The translations under genes were made by a program, and so were the position numbers. A stretch of DNA of 64,000 bases, taken from NCBI RefSeq assembly GCF_000975035.1, contig NZ_BBRA01000001.1, positions 1,011,184 to 1,075,183 on the forward strand. The letters are read 5' to 3'. The notes below the pieces were generated by a model, which made no database searches, was not told the origin of the DNA, and saw nothing but the letters and a program-made list of their open reading frames with translations. This stretch comes from Demequina flava. Lineage in GTDB: Bacteria; Actinomycetota; Actinomycetes; Actinomycetales; Demequinaceae. Shown here one piece after another: positions 26,043 through 34,751 of the stretch (the stretch's first letter is position 1; each line of letters begins with the position of its first letter).

Positions 26043-26116
26043 GCGGGTGTAGTTCAATGGTAGAACTTCAGCTTCCCAAGCTGATAGCGCGGGTTCGATT
26101 CCCGTCACCCGCTCCA
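26043..26116 (+). tRNA. tRNA-Gly (anticodon CCC)
   Basis: A full cloverleaf: acceptor GCGGGTG pairs with CACCCGC, D stem GTTC/GAAC, anticodon stem TCAGC/GCTGA around the loop TTCCCAA (anticodon CCC, reads GGG), T stem around TTCGATT. CCA is encoded (26114-26116). It stands alone between the epimerase and UDP-glucose pyrophosphorylase genes. Confidence 0.95.
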
Positions 26117-26199
26117 CTGGCCCCAGGCGCGTGGGGCGCCGGGCCGCCGCACCGTTCACGCCTTGTTCACGTTCACATCGTGGCACTAGGCTGGGCCGC

Positions 26200-27570
26200 A
26201 TGAGCGCTGAAGGACTTCTCAAAGCCCAAGACAAGATGCGTGCAGAAGGCGTCGACACCGCCGCGATCGACGTCTTCACGCACTACTACGGGGAACTCGA
26301 GGCGGGCGCGACCGGCCTGATCCCCGAAGAGACCATCACCCCGCTGCTGGACCCCACCAAACTCGCTGACGTCGACGTGTCAGCGGACGAGGCCAGCGAG
26401 GCTCTCCGCCGCACTGCCATCATCAAGCTCAACGGCGGTCTCGGCACCTCGATGGGCATGGACCGCGCCAAGTCCCTGCTCCCGGTGCGCGACGGCAAGT
26501 CCTTCCTCGACATCATCGCCGAGCAGGTCTCCCACGCGCGTACCCAGCACGACGCGCCCTTGCCGCTCGTGCTCATGAACTCCTTCCGCACGCGCGTCGA
26601 CTCCCTCGAGGCGCTCGCGGCACACCCGGGTATCGAGGTCGACGGACTCCCTTTGGACTTCCTCCAGAACAAGGAACCCAAGGTGCGCGTCGACAACCTT
26701 GAGCCCGTGGAGTGGCCCGCAGACCCATCGCTCGAGTGGTGCCCCCCGGGCCACGGCGACATCTACACGGCCCTGCTGGCCTCCGGTGTCTTGAAGGCCT
26801 TGCTTGACGCGGGCTACAAGTACGCGAGCGCGTCCAACTCTGACAACCTCGGCGCCGTCCCCAGTCCGGAGATCGCGGGCTGGTTCGCCGCCTCGGGCGC
26901 TCCGTACGCGGCAGAACTGTGCCGCCGCACCCCCGCCGACCGCAAGGGCGGCCACCTCGCGATCCGCACCGCCGACGAGCAGCTCATCCTGCGCGACACA
27001 GCCCAGACCCCGCCGGATCAGATGCACTACTTCACCGACGAGCACCGTCACCCCTACTTCCACACCAACAACCTGTGGTTCAACCTCGAGGCGCTGTACG
27101 CGGCGCTGACCGAGAGCGGCGCAGTGCTGGGCCTACCGCTGATCCGCAACAAGAAGACGGTGGACCCGACGGACTCGTCCTCGCCGGAGGTCTTTCAGAT
27201 CGAGTCGGCCATGGGTGCCGCGATCGAGGTGTTCGAGGGCGCGACCGCCATCGCGATTGAGCGCGAGCGCTTCCTGCCGGTCAAGACGACCAACGACCTG
27301 CTGCTTCTGCGTTCTGACGCTTACCGTCTGGACCCCGACAGCGGCCTGCGCCTGGACGTTCAGAACGCTCCGCTGGTCGACCTCGACTCGGCGTACTTCA
27401 AGACCATGACCAAGTTCGATGCCCGCTTCCCCCACGGAGCGCCGTCACTACGGGAGGCCTCGTCCTTCACCGTGCGCGGCGACTGGACGTTTGGCGCCGA
27501 CGTTGTGGTGCGCGGCGACGTGACCCTCGAAGGTTCCGGACACGTGGCTGACGGGACCGTGCTGAGCTAG
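26200..27570 (+). CDS. UTP-glucose-1-phosphate uridylyltransferase (UDPGP family)
   Basis: 456 residues, the eukaryote-like UDPGP family (PF01704), not the GalU type. Marks: AIIKLNGGLGTSMGMDRAKSL (nucleotide-binding loop LNGGLGTSMG near residue 73, Lys of AKSLLPV), LPLDFLQNKEPKV, PPGHGDIYTALLASG, and YASASNSDNLGA with the metal-binding Asp region. The C-terminal part is a left-handed beta-helix-like end (VVVRGDVTLEGSG). It makes UDP-glucose for cell-wall and storage glycans. The ATG at 26200 is right upstream of conserved sequence; the open frame before it overlaps the tRNA side and is not coding. Five bp after its stop lies a dispersed motif copy (27575-27585). Confidence 0.93.
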   Translation: MSAEGLLKAQDKMRAEGVDTAAIDVFTHYYGELEAGATGLIPEETITPLLDPTKLADVDVSADEASEALRRTAIIKLNGGLGTSMGMDRAKSLLPVRDGKSFLDIIAEQVSHARTQHDAPLPLVLMNSFRTRVDSLEALAAHPGIEVDGLPLDFLQNKEPKVRVDNLEPVEWPADPSLEWCPPGHGDIYTALLASGVLKALLDAGYKYASASNSDNLGAVPSPEIAGWFAASGAPYAAELCRRTPADRKGGHLAIRTADEQLILRDTAQTPPDQMHYFTDEHRHPYFHTNNLWFNLEALYAALTESGAVLGLPLIRNKKTVDPTDSSSPEVFQIESAMGAAIEVFEGATAIAIERERFLPVKTTNDLLLLRSDAYRLDPDSGLRLDVQNAPLVDLDSAYFKTMTKFDARFPHGAPSLREASSFTVRGDWTFGADVVVRGDVTLEGSGHVADGTVLS

Positions 27571-27597
27571 CGCCAGCATCGGCCCGCGGCCCGCTCA

Positions 27598-28494
27598 CTA
27601 CGAGCAGGCTCCCTCGACCACGCCCTCGGTAGGCAAGTACGAGTATGCGTCGTTCTCGCCGCCCTCATACGTGAGATCGAGGCACCACGAGGCCGGCGCA
27701 TCGCCGGTCAGTGTCATCTCGTGCGCGCCCTCGAGTTCGGAGGCAATAGTCACGTCTCCGACCATGTACTCGGTGCCAGAGTCGCTCAGGACGGGCATCG
27801 CGTTGCTGGCCACGACCTGCGTCGCCACCTCCGCTCCCACGGCGTGAATGTCCTGCTGGGCGTACACGTCGATCTGCGCGGCCGGAGGCCCCTGGAGGTA
27901 GAAGTACACCCCTACGCCGGTGGCGACGAGCGCTACCCAACCCAGGATTGTTCCCGCCAGAGCGAACGAGCGGTTCGTGGCCTTGCCGTTCTTCGCGGCG
28001 CGCAGTCCCAGGTGGCCCAGGATGATGGCCACCGGTGACAGCGCCAGCAGCGCCGTCACGAACGCCGTGACGCCCATCCAGTTGCGCTCGCTACTGACTG
28101 GCTCATCAGCGGGCGCCGTGCCGTCAGCCGCCACGCCATCTGTGCCCTGGCCGCCGTCCGCAGTCTCGGGAGCGTCGTCCCCAGGCGCATCGACGGGATC
28201 CATGACGGCAGTCGGGGCGTCGTCCTCAACGGGATCCATCACTTCGGTGGGCGCGCCGCCCTGCTCAACCCCAGCATCGGCCATATCAGGATCCGCGTCC
28301 TCGTCCACGATGGGCTCGGCACTCGGGTCGTGGTCGCCGTCAACGGCGGGCGTGCCGTCCTCTGGGTCCGTCGCATCGGGACCCGAGACGCCCATGTCAT
28401 TGCGCGCCTCAGCCTCCTCCGCCTCGCGCAGTTCGCGGCGAGTCGGGAGGGACTGGCCGTCGCTGTCCGGTACGGGGTCGCGGGTGTCATCCAT
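27598..28494 (-). CDS. DUF4190-type membrane protein with acidic N-terminal region
   Basis: 298 residues. The first 145 are disordered and very acidic (many Asp/Glu, PDMADAG, VMDPVEDDAPTAVMDP repeats) and cytosolic. Two membrane segments follow (about 158-180 and 196-220) with the linker HLGLRAAKNGKATNRSFALAG, typical of DUF4190 membrane anchors (AILGHLGL, GLRAAKNG). The last 75 residues lie outside the membrane, with Cys near SWCLDLTY and GACS at the end that could bond. The ATG at 28494 has a perfect GGAGG 7 bases upstream; the longer frame is rejected. No enzyme function; an envelope role is inferred. A motif copy (28273-28282) sits in the disordered part. Confidence 0.75.
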   Translation of the reverse strand: MDDTRDPVPDSDGQSLPTRRELREAEEAEARNDMGVSGPDATDPEDGTPAVDGDHDPSAEPIVDEDADPDMADAGVEQGGAPTEVMDPVEDDAPTAVMDPVDAPGDDAPETADGGQGTDGVAADGTAPADEPVSSERNWMGVTAFVTALLALSPVAIILGHLGLRAAKNGKATNRSFALAGTILGWVALVATGVGVYFYLQGPPAAQIDVYAQQDIHAVGAEVATQVVASNAMPVLSDSGTEYMVGDVTIASELEGAHEMTLTGDAPASWCLDLTYEGGENDAYSYLPTEGVVEGACS

Positions 28495-28638
28495 GGTGGT
28501 CCTCCGACGAGCTGGTTCGTTGCGATCAAGGTACCCCGCTGACACGGGGCGGGCGCGGAGAAGTGCCCGCGCGCCTTGGGTCGTACTTGGCGTGTCGGTC
28601 ACTTATCCAGGGCCGATGCGCTTCTAGCCTGGCGGTGC

Positions 28639-28659
28639 GGCCACACCCTGCGTGTGGCC
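28639..28659. terminator. GC hairpin upstream of DUF4190
   Basis: GGCCACA (28639-28645) pairs perfectly with TGTGGCC (28653-28659) around a 7-base loop. No T tract. It may help stop read-through from the CopD-CtaG gene, about 530 bp away, or be part of the DnaA-box region. Confidence 0.4.
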
Positions 28660-28670
28660 TGAGCAAGGCG

Positions 28671-28703
28671 AAGGCCCCCCGAGATTCGGGCCCGGGGGGC
28701 CTT
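28671..28703. terminator. Strong 11-bp hairpin upstream of DUF4190
   Basis: AAGGCCCCCCG (28671-28681) and CGGGGGGCCTT (28693-28703) are perfect complementary arms with an 11-base loop. This is a very stable structure, the likely end of transcripts coming from the right on the minus strand. It borders the DnaA-box stretch. Confidence 0.6.
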
Positions 28704-29186
28704 GCCATGGCTCGAGAGTTCTCACAGCCTGGGGATAACCCCGGCGCGATGGCCGCCGTTGACGACGCGGCTTCGATGCCCATGTGGACAACGACCTCTC
28801 TGCCAGCGACCGGTGCCGCGAGACTCCTGCGCCGTCATCCGCAGTGACCCAAGGACCGCATAGATGCGCCCCCTGAGGTCCCGGTCTCCCGTTGTCCTGA
28901 TCGCCCAAACGTCTCACACCACACATGCAGTAACAGCGCAAATAGCAGGCCATTCGCCTCGCAAAGCTCAACCGCGCCGCGATGCACCGCCCCTTCGATG
29001 CGGACACCGTCGGGAACATGGTCGTGTTGTTCGTTCGTTAGACCTAGTCGTACTCGCCTCCGCCGCGACACGCAAGCCAGATCCGGACCCGATTTTCTGT
29101 CCAGAGTTTTGCTCAGGCTTATCCACAGGCGTGCCTCCTTGTTTAGGGACTGTTCACACGGCTGTGGACAAAATCTGTGGATAAAG

Positions 29187-31037
29187 TCAGTCGCTCTCGC
29201 GCTTGTCGCGATCCGAGACCTGGGCCAACATCGCGTTGTATGCCTTGAGCTCGGCATCCTCGTCGCGATCGGCCTGGCGGTCCTTACGCCGCGCTTCCTT
29301 TTCGTCCGACAGCCGCCACGCGATGATCACGCCAATTGCGAGCGCCAGCACTGGTAGCTCGCCGATTCCCCAGGCGATGTTGCCGCCGTACTGTTGGTCC
29401 GTAATTGCGTCCGGTCCCCACGTGCGGCCCATGAGGCCAAACCAGGTGGGCGCGAGCAACACCTCCGAGGACGTCAACGACACTCCGAAGAAGGCGTGGA
29501 ACGCCATCGTCGCGAACAGGAGGACTACCCGCATGGGGTACCCGGGGCGCTTGGGTCCGGGGTCGATACCGATTAACGCGTTCGCGAAGAGGTAGCCGAC
29601 GAGGGTGAAGTGCAGCACCATCAGCAAGTGGCCCACGTGGTTGCGCAGCGCGAACTCGAACAGCGGCGAGTAGTAGAACACCACGAGGGAGCCGGCGAAG
29701 TTCACGGCAGCCACGATGGGGTTGGCGAAGAACTTGACCCACGAGGACTCCACGACAACGCGCGTCCATTCACGCGGGCCGCGGGTACCGTCTTTCCGGG
29801 GGGCCAGCGCGCGCAGGGCAAGCGTGACGGGGGCGCCCAGCGTCAACGGGATGGGCGCGACCATCACCAGCAGCATGTGTTCGACCATGTGTCCGGAGAA
29901 CGTGACCATGCCGTAGACCGTGGGTGCGCCCTGGGTGATCCAGACGAGCACCGCCACGCCCACCAAGAAGGACACCGTGCGGTACCACGGCCACTCATCG
30001 CCACGCCGGCGCAGCCGCACCACCCAGCGCACGTACGTCACGGCCATCGCGACTAGCACGAAGGCACTGAGGATCTCGAGGCGCCACTGCACAATCCAGT
30101 TGAGTGCACTGGGTGCGGGCGGGAGATCGTAGCCCGTGAGGAAGTACGCGGGAGTGGGCTCCTCGACCGCGACGATCGGGACCGGCGGGGCGGTGCCGGA
30201 CATCACGACAGCGATCACGATGACGGCGGCGATGGCCCCCACGTCGACCATCATCACGCGCCAGAAACGCTCGCGAACGCGCTCAACGCTCAGGCGCGGA
30301 AGTGCCACGCGCCGGTGCCAGGCCGCGAGCGCGACGGCGAGGCTCATCAGCGCGATCTTGGCGGTGAGGAGCCAGCCGTAGGTTGTCGTGACGAAGTCCG
30401 CGACCGAGTCCATGCGGATGTACGCGTTCGCCACACCGGAGACGATCAGGGCGATCGCGGCCCACAGCATGACCTTGGAGCTACGGATCACGGTCGTCTT
30501 CGCGTCCACACCCAAGGGCCCGCGCATGGCGAACAGGACGCCGACCATACCCATCCACAGCGCGGATCCCGCCAGGTGAAGGAACATCGCAGACGTCGCC
30601 AAGTGGTGATCCGTGGCACCCGCGGCGTGACCCGTCTGGGCCTGCCATCCAAGCGCCCACAAGAACGGCACCAGTGACCAGGCGGCCGCGGCCGGAGTGC
30701 GCACCAAGCCGACCAGCACCGACACCACTAGCGCCGCGATCGCCATCTGCAGGTACGCCTGCCCCAGCGGGATCGTGGTGGCGAACGACCACACCTCTTC
30801 CACGAAGCGCTCGGGCTCCACGGCATCGTTCCTAATGAACGCGTAGGAGACAAAGATGTACGCCACCGCAGACAGCGCCCACACGGCACCGGCGATGCGC
30901 GCGACTTGCGAGGCGCGCGTGACCGCAGCATGGCGGGCAGGCAGAATCGCGGCGATCATGATGAGGGCGCCAGCGGTCAGGCCTAAGGCGATGTCGCGCA
31001 CGGCTCCCGTCATCGTGACGAGGGTCTCGACGGGCAC
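29187..31037 (-). CDS. CopD-CtaG fusion (copper resistance D / cytochrome c oxidase assembly)
   Basis: About 616 residues with many membrane segments. The N-terminal half (about 10-300) is CopD-like: VRDIALGLTAGALIMIAAI, then QTGHAAGATDHHLATSAMFLHLAGSALWMG, with the conserved His residues (DHHL, FLHLAGSALWMG). The C-terminal half (about 310-590) is caa3_CtaG: QGAPTVYGMVTFSGHMVEHMLLVM, VLHFTLVGYLFAN, and WGPDAITDQQYGGNIAW. Such fusions are common in actinobacteria and are thought to move or insert copper for cytochrome oxidase. Start: a GTG at 31037 or an ATG at 31013 (MTGAVRDIALG). The frame is open further upstream, across the motif copy at 31104, but that part is not conserved. The tail is cytosolic and Lys/Asp-rich. 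Confidence 0.87.
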   Translation of the reverse strand: MPVETLVTMTGAVRDIALGLTAGALIMIAAILPARHAAVTRASQVARIAGAVWALSAVAYIFVSYAFIRNDAVEPERFVEEVWSFATTIPLGQAYLQMAIAALVVSVLVGLVRTPAAAAWSLVPFLWALGWQAQTGHAAGATDHHLATSAMFLHLAGSALWMGMVGVLFAMRGPLGVDAKTTVIRSSKVMLWAAIALIVSGVANAYIRMDSVADFVTTTYGWLLTAKIALMSLAVALAAWHRRVALPRLSVERVRERFWRVMMVDVGAIAAVIVIAVVMSGTAPPVPIVAVEEPTPAYFLTGYDLPPAPSALNWIVQWRLEILSAFVLVAMAVTYVRWVVRLRRRGDEWPWYRTVSFLVGVAVLVWITQGAPTVYGMVTFSGHMVEHMLLVMVAPIPLTLGAPVTLALRALAPRKDGTRGPREWTRVVVESSWVKFFANPIVAAVNFAGSLVVFYYSPLFEFALRNHVGHLLMVLHFTLVGYLFANALIGIDPGPKRPGYPMRVVLLFATMAFHAFFGVSLTSSEVLLAPTWFGLMGRTWGPDAITDQQYGGNIAWGIGELPVLALAIGVIIAWRLSDEKEARRKDRQADRDEDAELKAYNAMLAQVSDRDKRESD

Positions 31038-31143
31038 GGCACAAGCGTACGCGTCGCCCACGACACCACTGCACGGCTGTGGACGGATAGCCAGCCTTGC
31101 CCCAGCATCGGCCCGTGTCACTGGCCACCGCTAGCGTGAAGTC

Positions 31144-32271
31144 ATGCTGACTCGCCTCGACATTCGCGCGCTACGTCAACGGTCGCTGCTCTTGGACGGT
31201 GCGCGGCTGGACAGCGTCGACGAGATTGTGACGTGGTTTGGCGCCATGCAAGCCCAGGACCTGGCGAGTGGCCTGTGGTCACTGGGGATGCGGTTGGCGG
31301 GGAATCCGGCCGATGCTCGGGCTGGGCAGGCCGCAACGCTCGCCCAGGTGGAGGCTGCCTTGGAGGCAGGCGAGGCGCTGCGCACGTGGCCGATGCGCGG
31401 CACCATTCACCTGGTTCCTTCGCGGGATGCGCGCTGGATGCTTGACCTCATGGGCGCGAAGCCGCTCGCGGGAGCAGCAAAGCGGCGCGAGTACCTCGGG
31501 CTGACCGACGACGACGCTCAGCGGACGCTCGAGGTGCTCGGGACCGAATTGCGTGGGGCGCGGCTGACGCGAGACGAGTGCATCGGCGCACTCACCGACG
31601 CCGGGGTCAACGCCGCGGGCCAGACGGCTTATCACCTGCTGTGGTTCGCGGCGCAGTCGGGGCTGACGTGCATCGCTCCCCATCGAGACGGCAAGCAGAC
31701 GTTCGCGCTCCTGTCCGAGTGGGCTCCCGACCAGGTAGAGCTGTCCCGAGAACAAGCGCTGGCGACAATTGCAATGCGGTTTGTGCGCAGCCATGGGCCC
31801 GTTTCGGTGAAGGATATGGCGCGCTGGACCGGCCTGGGCGTACGGGACTGCAGGGCTGGTCTTGTGGGTGCAGGCGACGCCGTGGAGGAGGTCGCCACCG
31901 AGGACGGGCCGATGTTCATGGCTGCCGGTCTTGTTGCTCGCGGTGGCGGCGATGGGGCGGAGGCGGCGGCAGTGTGGGTCACCGCGCCGGGCTTTGACGA
32001 GGTGTTGCTGGGGTATGCGGACCGCTCGGCGCAGGTGTCCGCTGACGACTTCACGCGGGTGGTGCCCGGAAAGAATGGGGTGTTCCGCGCGACGCTGCTG
32101 CGACACGGCGAGGTGGTCGGGACCTGGAAGCGCGCTGGTGGCGCTGGGGCCGTGGTCGTGGACGTCGAGTCCTTCAGGCGGCTCGGCGCGCAGGATCGCC
32201 GCGACGCCGAGCACGCCTTCACCGCCTACGGCACCTTTGTGGGGCAGCCGGTAGAGGTGCGGTGGGGCTGA
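31144..32271 (+). CDS. AlkZ-like winged-helix DNA glycosylase (HTH_42)
   Basis: 375 residues of the winged-helix family PF06224, which includes AlkZ and YcaQ, enzymes that remove alkylated or cross-linked bases. Marks: the catalytic QxQ motif as MQAQD (Gln36 and Gln38), TWPMRGTIHLVPSRDA near residue 82, and three winged-helix units through to YGTFVGQPVEVRW. It should unhook N-alkylated or cross-linked DNA, although non-catalytic members exist. The ATG is 42 bp from the GTG/ATG region of the divergent CopD gene. Its 3' end is only 4 bp from the stop of the convergent E2 gene. A motif copy (31308-31317) lies within. Confidence 0.85.
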   Translation: MLTRLDIRALRQRSLLLDGARLDSVDEIVTWFGAMQAQDLASGLWSLGMRLAGNPADARAGQAATLAQVEAALEAGEALRTWPMRGTIHLVPSRDARWMLDLMGAKPLAGAAKRREYLGLTDDDAQRTLEVLGTELRGARLTRDECIGALTDAGVNAAGQTAYHLLWFAAQSGLTCIAPHRDGKQTFALLSEWAPDQVELSREQALATIAMRFVRSHGPVSVKDMARWTGLGVRDCRAGLVGAGDAVEEVATEDGPMFMAAGLVARGGGDGAEAAAVWVTAPGFDEVLLGYADRSAQVSADDFTRVVPGKNGVFRATLLRHGEVVGTWKRAGGAGAVVVDVESFRRLGAQDRRDAEHAFTAYGTFVGQPVEVRWG

Positions 32272-32275
32272 GCGG

Positions 32276-33727
32276 TTACGCCCAGACCAACCCCTGAGAG
32301 GGGTCGTTCATGACACGTCCGACGTCGGCGAGGACGCGTGCGCCCAGTTCGCCGTCGACGAGCCTGTGGTCAAAGCTGAGTGCCAACTGGGTGACCCAGC
32401 GAATCTGAATCTCGCCTTCGTGGACCCACGGCTGCTGGCGGATCGAGCCGAAGGCCAAGATCGCGGCCTCACCCGGGTTGAGGATCGGGGTTCCGGTGTC
32501 GATTCCCAGAGCGCCAACGTTGGTGATCGTGATGGTGCCATCGCTCATCGCGGATGGCTTCGTGGAACCCGAACGCGCCTCTGCGGTGAGGTGCTGAAGC
32601 TCGATCGCGAGCGCGTGGAGCGGCAAGCGGTGGGCGTCCTTGATGTTGGGAACGACGAGGCCGCGAGGGGTCGATGCCGCGATGCCGAGGTTCACATAGT
32701 GCTTGAAGACGATCTCCTGCGTCTCCTCGTCCCACGAGGCGTTGACCTCGGGGTGACGGCGCACGGCGAGCAAGAGCGCCTTGGCGACGAGTAGGAGTGG
32801 GGTGACCCGGACGTCCTTGAAGTCGCGGTCTTCCTTGAGTCGCTTGACGAGATTCATAGTCTCCGTGACGTCGACCGTGAGGAACTCCGTAACGTGTGGA
32901 GCCGTGAATGCGGAGTGCACCATCGCCTCGGCGGTGCGCTTGCGGACGGACTTGACCGGAACGCGCGTGGTGCGCCCGTCGTTCATCGTGGTGCCCTGCG
33001 CGAGCCACGGCTGGTCGTCGCTCGGGTACGTGGACAGCGTCTGCGCAGAGGTGGCCTTGAGGTGAAGCTCGACGTCCTCGCGAGTCACCAGGCCGCCGGG
33101 GCCCGACGGCGTGACCGTGGTCAGGTCGAGGCCCAACTCCTTGGCGAGCTTACGTACGGGAGGCTTCGCCAGCACGGGATAGTCGCTTGCGTCTTGTTCC
33201 CCGCCGATCGGATCCAGAGCATCGGCCCTGCGCGGGCGGCGCTTCGCGGAACCGGCCTTCACGCCGTAACCCACGAGAACGGCGCCGGATCCTTCGTCGT
33301 CATCGTTGGACTGGTCGCTGCGTGAAGAACCTGCGGTCGCGGGAACGGGGTCTGCGGCCGCCTGCGCGTTGTCCGAAACCTGAACCGTCTCGCCGTGAGT
33401 TGTTGACGTGGCATCTGTGGTGGACGCGTCAGCGGACTGAGTTGCATCCTCAGGGGCCGGCGCTGCGGGAGCCTCGCCATCAGGGTCCACGTCGACCTCG
33501 AGAATGGGCGCGCCCACCTCGACGGTGTCCCCCACCTGAGCGATGAGGCGCGTGACAACACCCGTGAACGGGCTGGGCAACTCGACGAGTGACTTGGCGG
33601 TCTCGATCTCGACGATGGCCTGGTTGACCTCAATGGCATCGCCCTCGGCAATGTGCCAGTTGACGATGTCGGCTTCGGTCAGGCCTTCACCTGCATCGGG
33701 GAGATTGAACTGCTCGTAGGTAGGCAT
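32276..33727 (-). CDS. Dihydrolipoamide acyltransferase, E2 of a 2-oxoacid dehydrogenase
   Basis: 483 residues. One lipoyl domain (about 3-78) with Lys45 in EIETAKSLVEL as the lipoylation site. A long flexible Asp/Thr/Ala linker (80-165), in which the dispersed motif lies (33218-33228). A peripheral-subunit binding domain (about 185-220, PVLAKPPVRKLAKELG). The catalytic domain ends with SFDHRLVDGELGARVLADV (His and Asp of HxxxDG). It takes the acyl group from E1 and gives it to CoA. It is the third gene of an E1alpha-E1beta-E2 operon, 10 bp after E1beta. Pyruvate or branched-chain keto acids are both possible; the single lipoyl domain and separate E1 chains fit the branched-chain type slightly better. 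Confidence 0.92.
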   Translation of the reverse strand: MPTYEQFNLPDAGEGLTEADIVNWHIAEGDAIEVNQAIVEIETAKSLVELPSPFTGVVTRLIAQVGDTVEVGAPILEVDVDPDGEAPAAPAPEDATQSADASTTDATSTTHGETVQVSDNAQAAADPVPATAGSSRSDQSNDDDEGSGAVLVGYGVKAGSAKRRPRRADALDPIGGEQDASDYPVLAKPPVRKLAKELGLDLTTVTPSGPGGLVTREDVELHLKATSAQTLSTYPSDDQPWLAQGTTMNDGRTTRVPVKSVRKRTAEAMVHSAFTAPHVTEFLTVDVTETMNLVKRLKEDRDFKDVRVTPLLLVAKALLLAVRRHPEVNASWDEETQEIVFKHYVNLGIAASTPRGLVVPNIKDAHRLPLHALAIELQHLTAEARSGSTKPSAMSDGTITITNVGALGIDTGTPILNPGEAAILAFGSIRQQPWVHEGEIQIRWVTQLALSFDHRLVDGELGARVLADVGRVMNDPSQGLVWA

Positions 33728-33737
33728 CTCAGGCTCC

Positions 33738-34751
33738 TCAGTGCTTCATGACACGGTCAACGGCATCGAGCACACGGTCAATGTTGGGCAAGAACTCGTG
33801 CTCGAACGTGGCACCAGGGTAGGGGGTGGAGAAGCCGCCCACACGGAGGACCGGGGCGTGGAGGTGGAAGAAGGCCTGCTCAGTGACGCGGGCGCTGAGC
33901 TCTGCTCCCACTCCGAATGCTGTCGAGGCCTCGTGGGTGATGACCACGCGGCCGGTGCGCTTGGCGGACTTCACGACTGCGTCTGAGTCCATCGGGGAGA
34001 TCGAACGCAGGTCGATGACCTCAACGTTGGTGCCATCTTCTGCCGCAACCTCTGCCGCCTGAAGCGCGAGGCGCACGGTCGGGCCATACGCCACCAGGGT
34101 GACGTCGCTGCCTTGGCGCGCGACCCGGGCCTTGCCCATTTCTGCGGTGGCGTTGGCCGGCCCGGTGGCGCCGTCGAGCTGAGCGGCGACGCGCGCCGTG
34201 TCGACCTCGCCCTTGTCCCAGTAGCGGGCCTTGGGCTCAAAGAACATGACCGGGTCGGGGCACGCAATGGACTGCTGCATGAGGTCGAAGGCGTCCTGAG
34301 GATTGGCCGGAGAGACGATGCGCAGGCCGGGCGTGTGAGCGAAGAGCGCCTCGGGGCTTTCGGAGTGGTGCTCGATGGCGCCAATGCCGCCGGCGTACGG
34401 GACGCGGATCACGACCGGTAGCTGGATGTCGCCGCGCGAGCGATAGTGCATCTTCGCCAGCTGCGTCGTGATCTGGTTGTACGCAGGGAAGATGAAGCCG
34501 TCGAACTGGATCTCGATGACCGGGCGGAACCCAGCCATCGCCATGCCGATCGCGGTGCCCACGATTCCGGACTCTGCCAGGGGCGAGTCCATGACGCGGT
34601 CGTCACCGAAGTCCGCGTGGAGGCCGTCCGTCACGCGGAAGACGCCGCCGAGCTTGCCGATGTCCTCTCCCATGAGAGTGACCTTGTCGTCACGCTCCAT
34701 CGCAGCGCGCAGGCCGGCGTTGATGGCTCCCGCCATGGTGAGTGTCGTCAT
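33738..34751 (-). CDS. 2-oxoacid dehydrogenase E1 beta subunit
   Basis: 337 residues, the beta chain of a heterotetrameric E1. Marks: AINAGLRAAMERDDKVTLMGEDIGKLGGVFRVTDGL (short core LMGEDIGKLGGVF near residue 27), SGIVGTAIGMAMAG, EIQFDGFIFPAYNQI, GGIGAIEHHSESPEALFAHTPGL and the C-terminal VITHEASTAFGVGAEL. It supplies part of the thiamine diphosphate site. The ATG at 34751 has GAGGAGG eight bases before it; the frame stays open upstream inside the E1alpha gene but is not coding. Start and E1alpha stop overlap (34748-34751, ATGA). Confidence 0.93.
   Translation of the reverse strand: MTTLTMAGAINAGLRAAMERDDKVTLMGEDIGKLGGVFRVTDGLHADFGDDRVMDSPLAESGIVGTAIGMAMAGFRPVIEIQFDGFIFPAYNQITTQLAKMHYRSRGDIQLPVVIRVPYAGGIGAIEHHSESPEALFAHTPGLRIVSPANPQDAFDLMQQSIACPDPVMFFEPKARYWDKGEVDTARVAAQLDGATGPANATAEMGKARVARQGSDVTLVAYGPTVRLALQAAEVAAEDGTNVEVIDLRSISPMDSDAVVKSAKRTGRVVITHEASTAFGVGAELSARVTEQAFFHLHAPVLRVGGFSTPYPGATFEHEFLPNIDRVLDAVDRVMKH

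Larger units (their letters stand above)
28603..29184. other. Cluster of DnaA boxes in a gene-free stretch
   Basis: The 692 bp between the DUF4190 start (28494) and the CopD-CtaG stop (29187) carry no convincing gene. There are two TTATCCACA boxes (29119-29127 on +, 29176-29184 on -) and two TTGTCCACA boxes (28783-28791 and 29163-29171, both on -). There are also near matches: TTATCCCCA (28730-28738, -) and TTATCCAGG (28603-28611, +). The three boxes at 29119-29184 are tightly grouped. dnaA and dnaN are not here, so this is probably a DnaA-binding or titration site, not the usual oriC. The stretch also holds two hairpins listed apart. Confidence 0.6.

Noticed and set aside
26131-26199. Upstream extension of the UDP-glucose pyrophosphorylase frame
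   Set aside because: The extra residues are not family-like, and the frame begins just after the tRNA.
28624-29257. Open frames of 106-140 codons inside the DnaA-box stretch
   Set aside because: They cross the strong hairpin or the exact DnaA boxes, lack ribosome sites and have no coding-like third-position GC.
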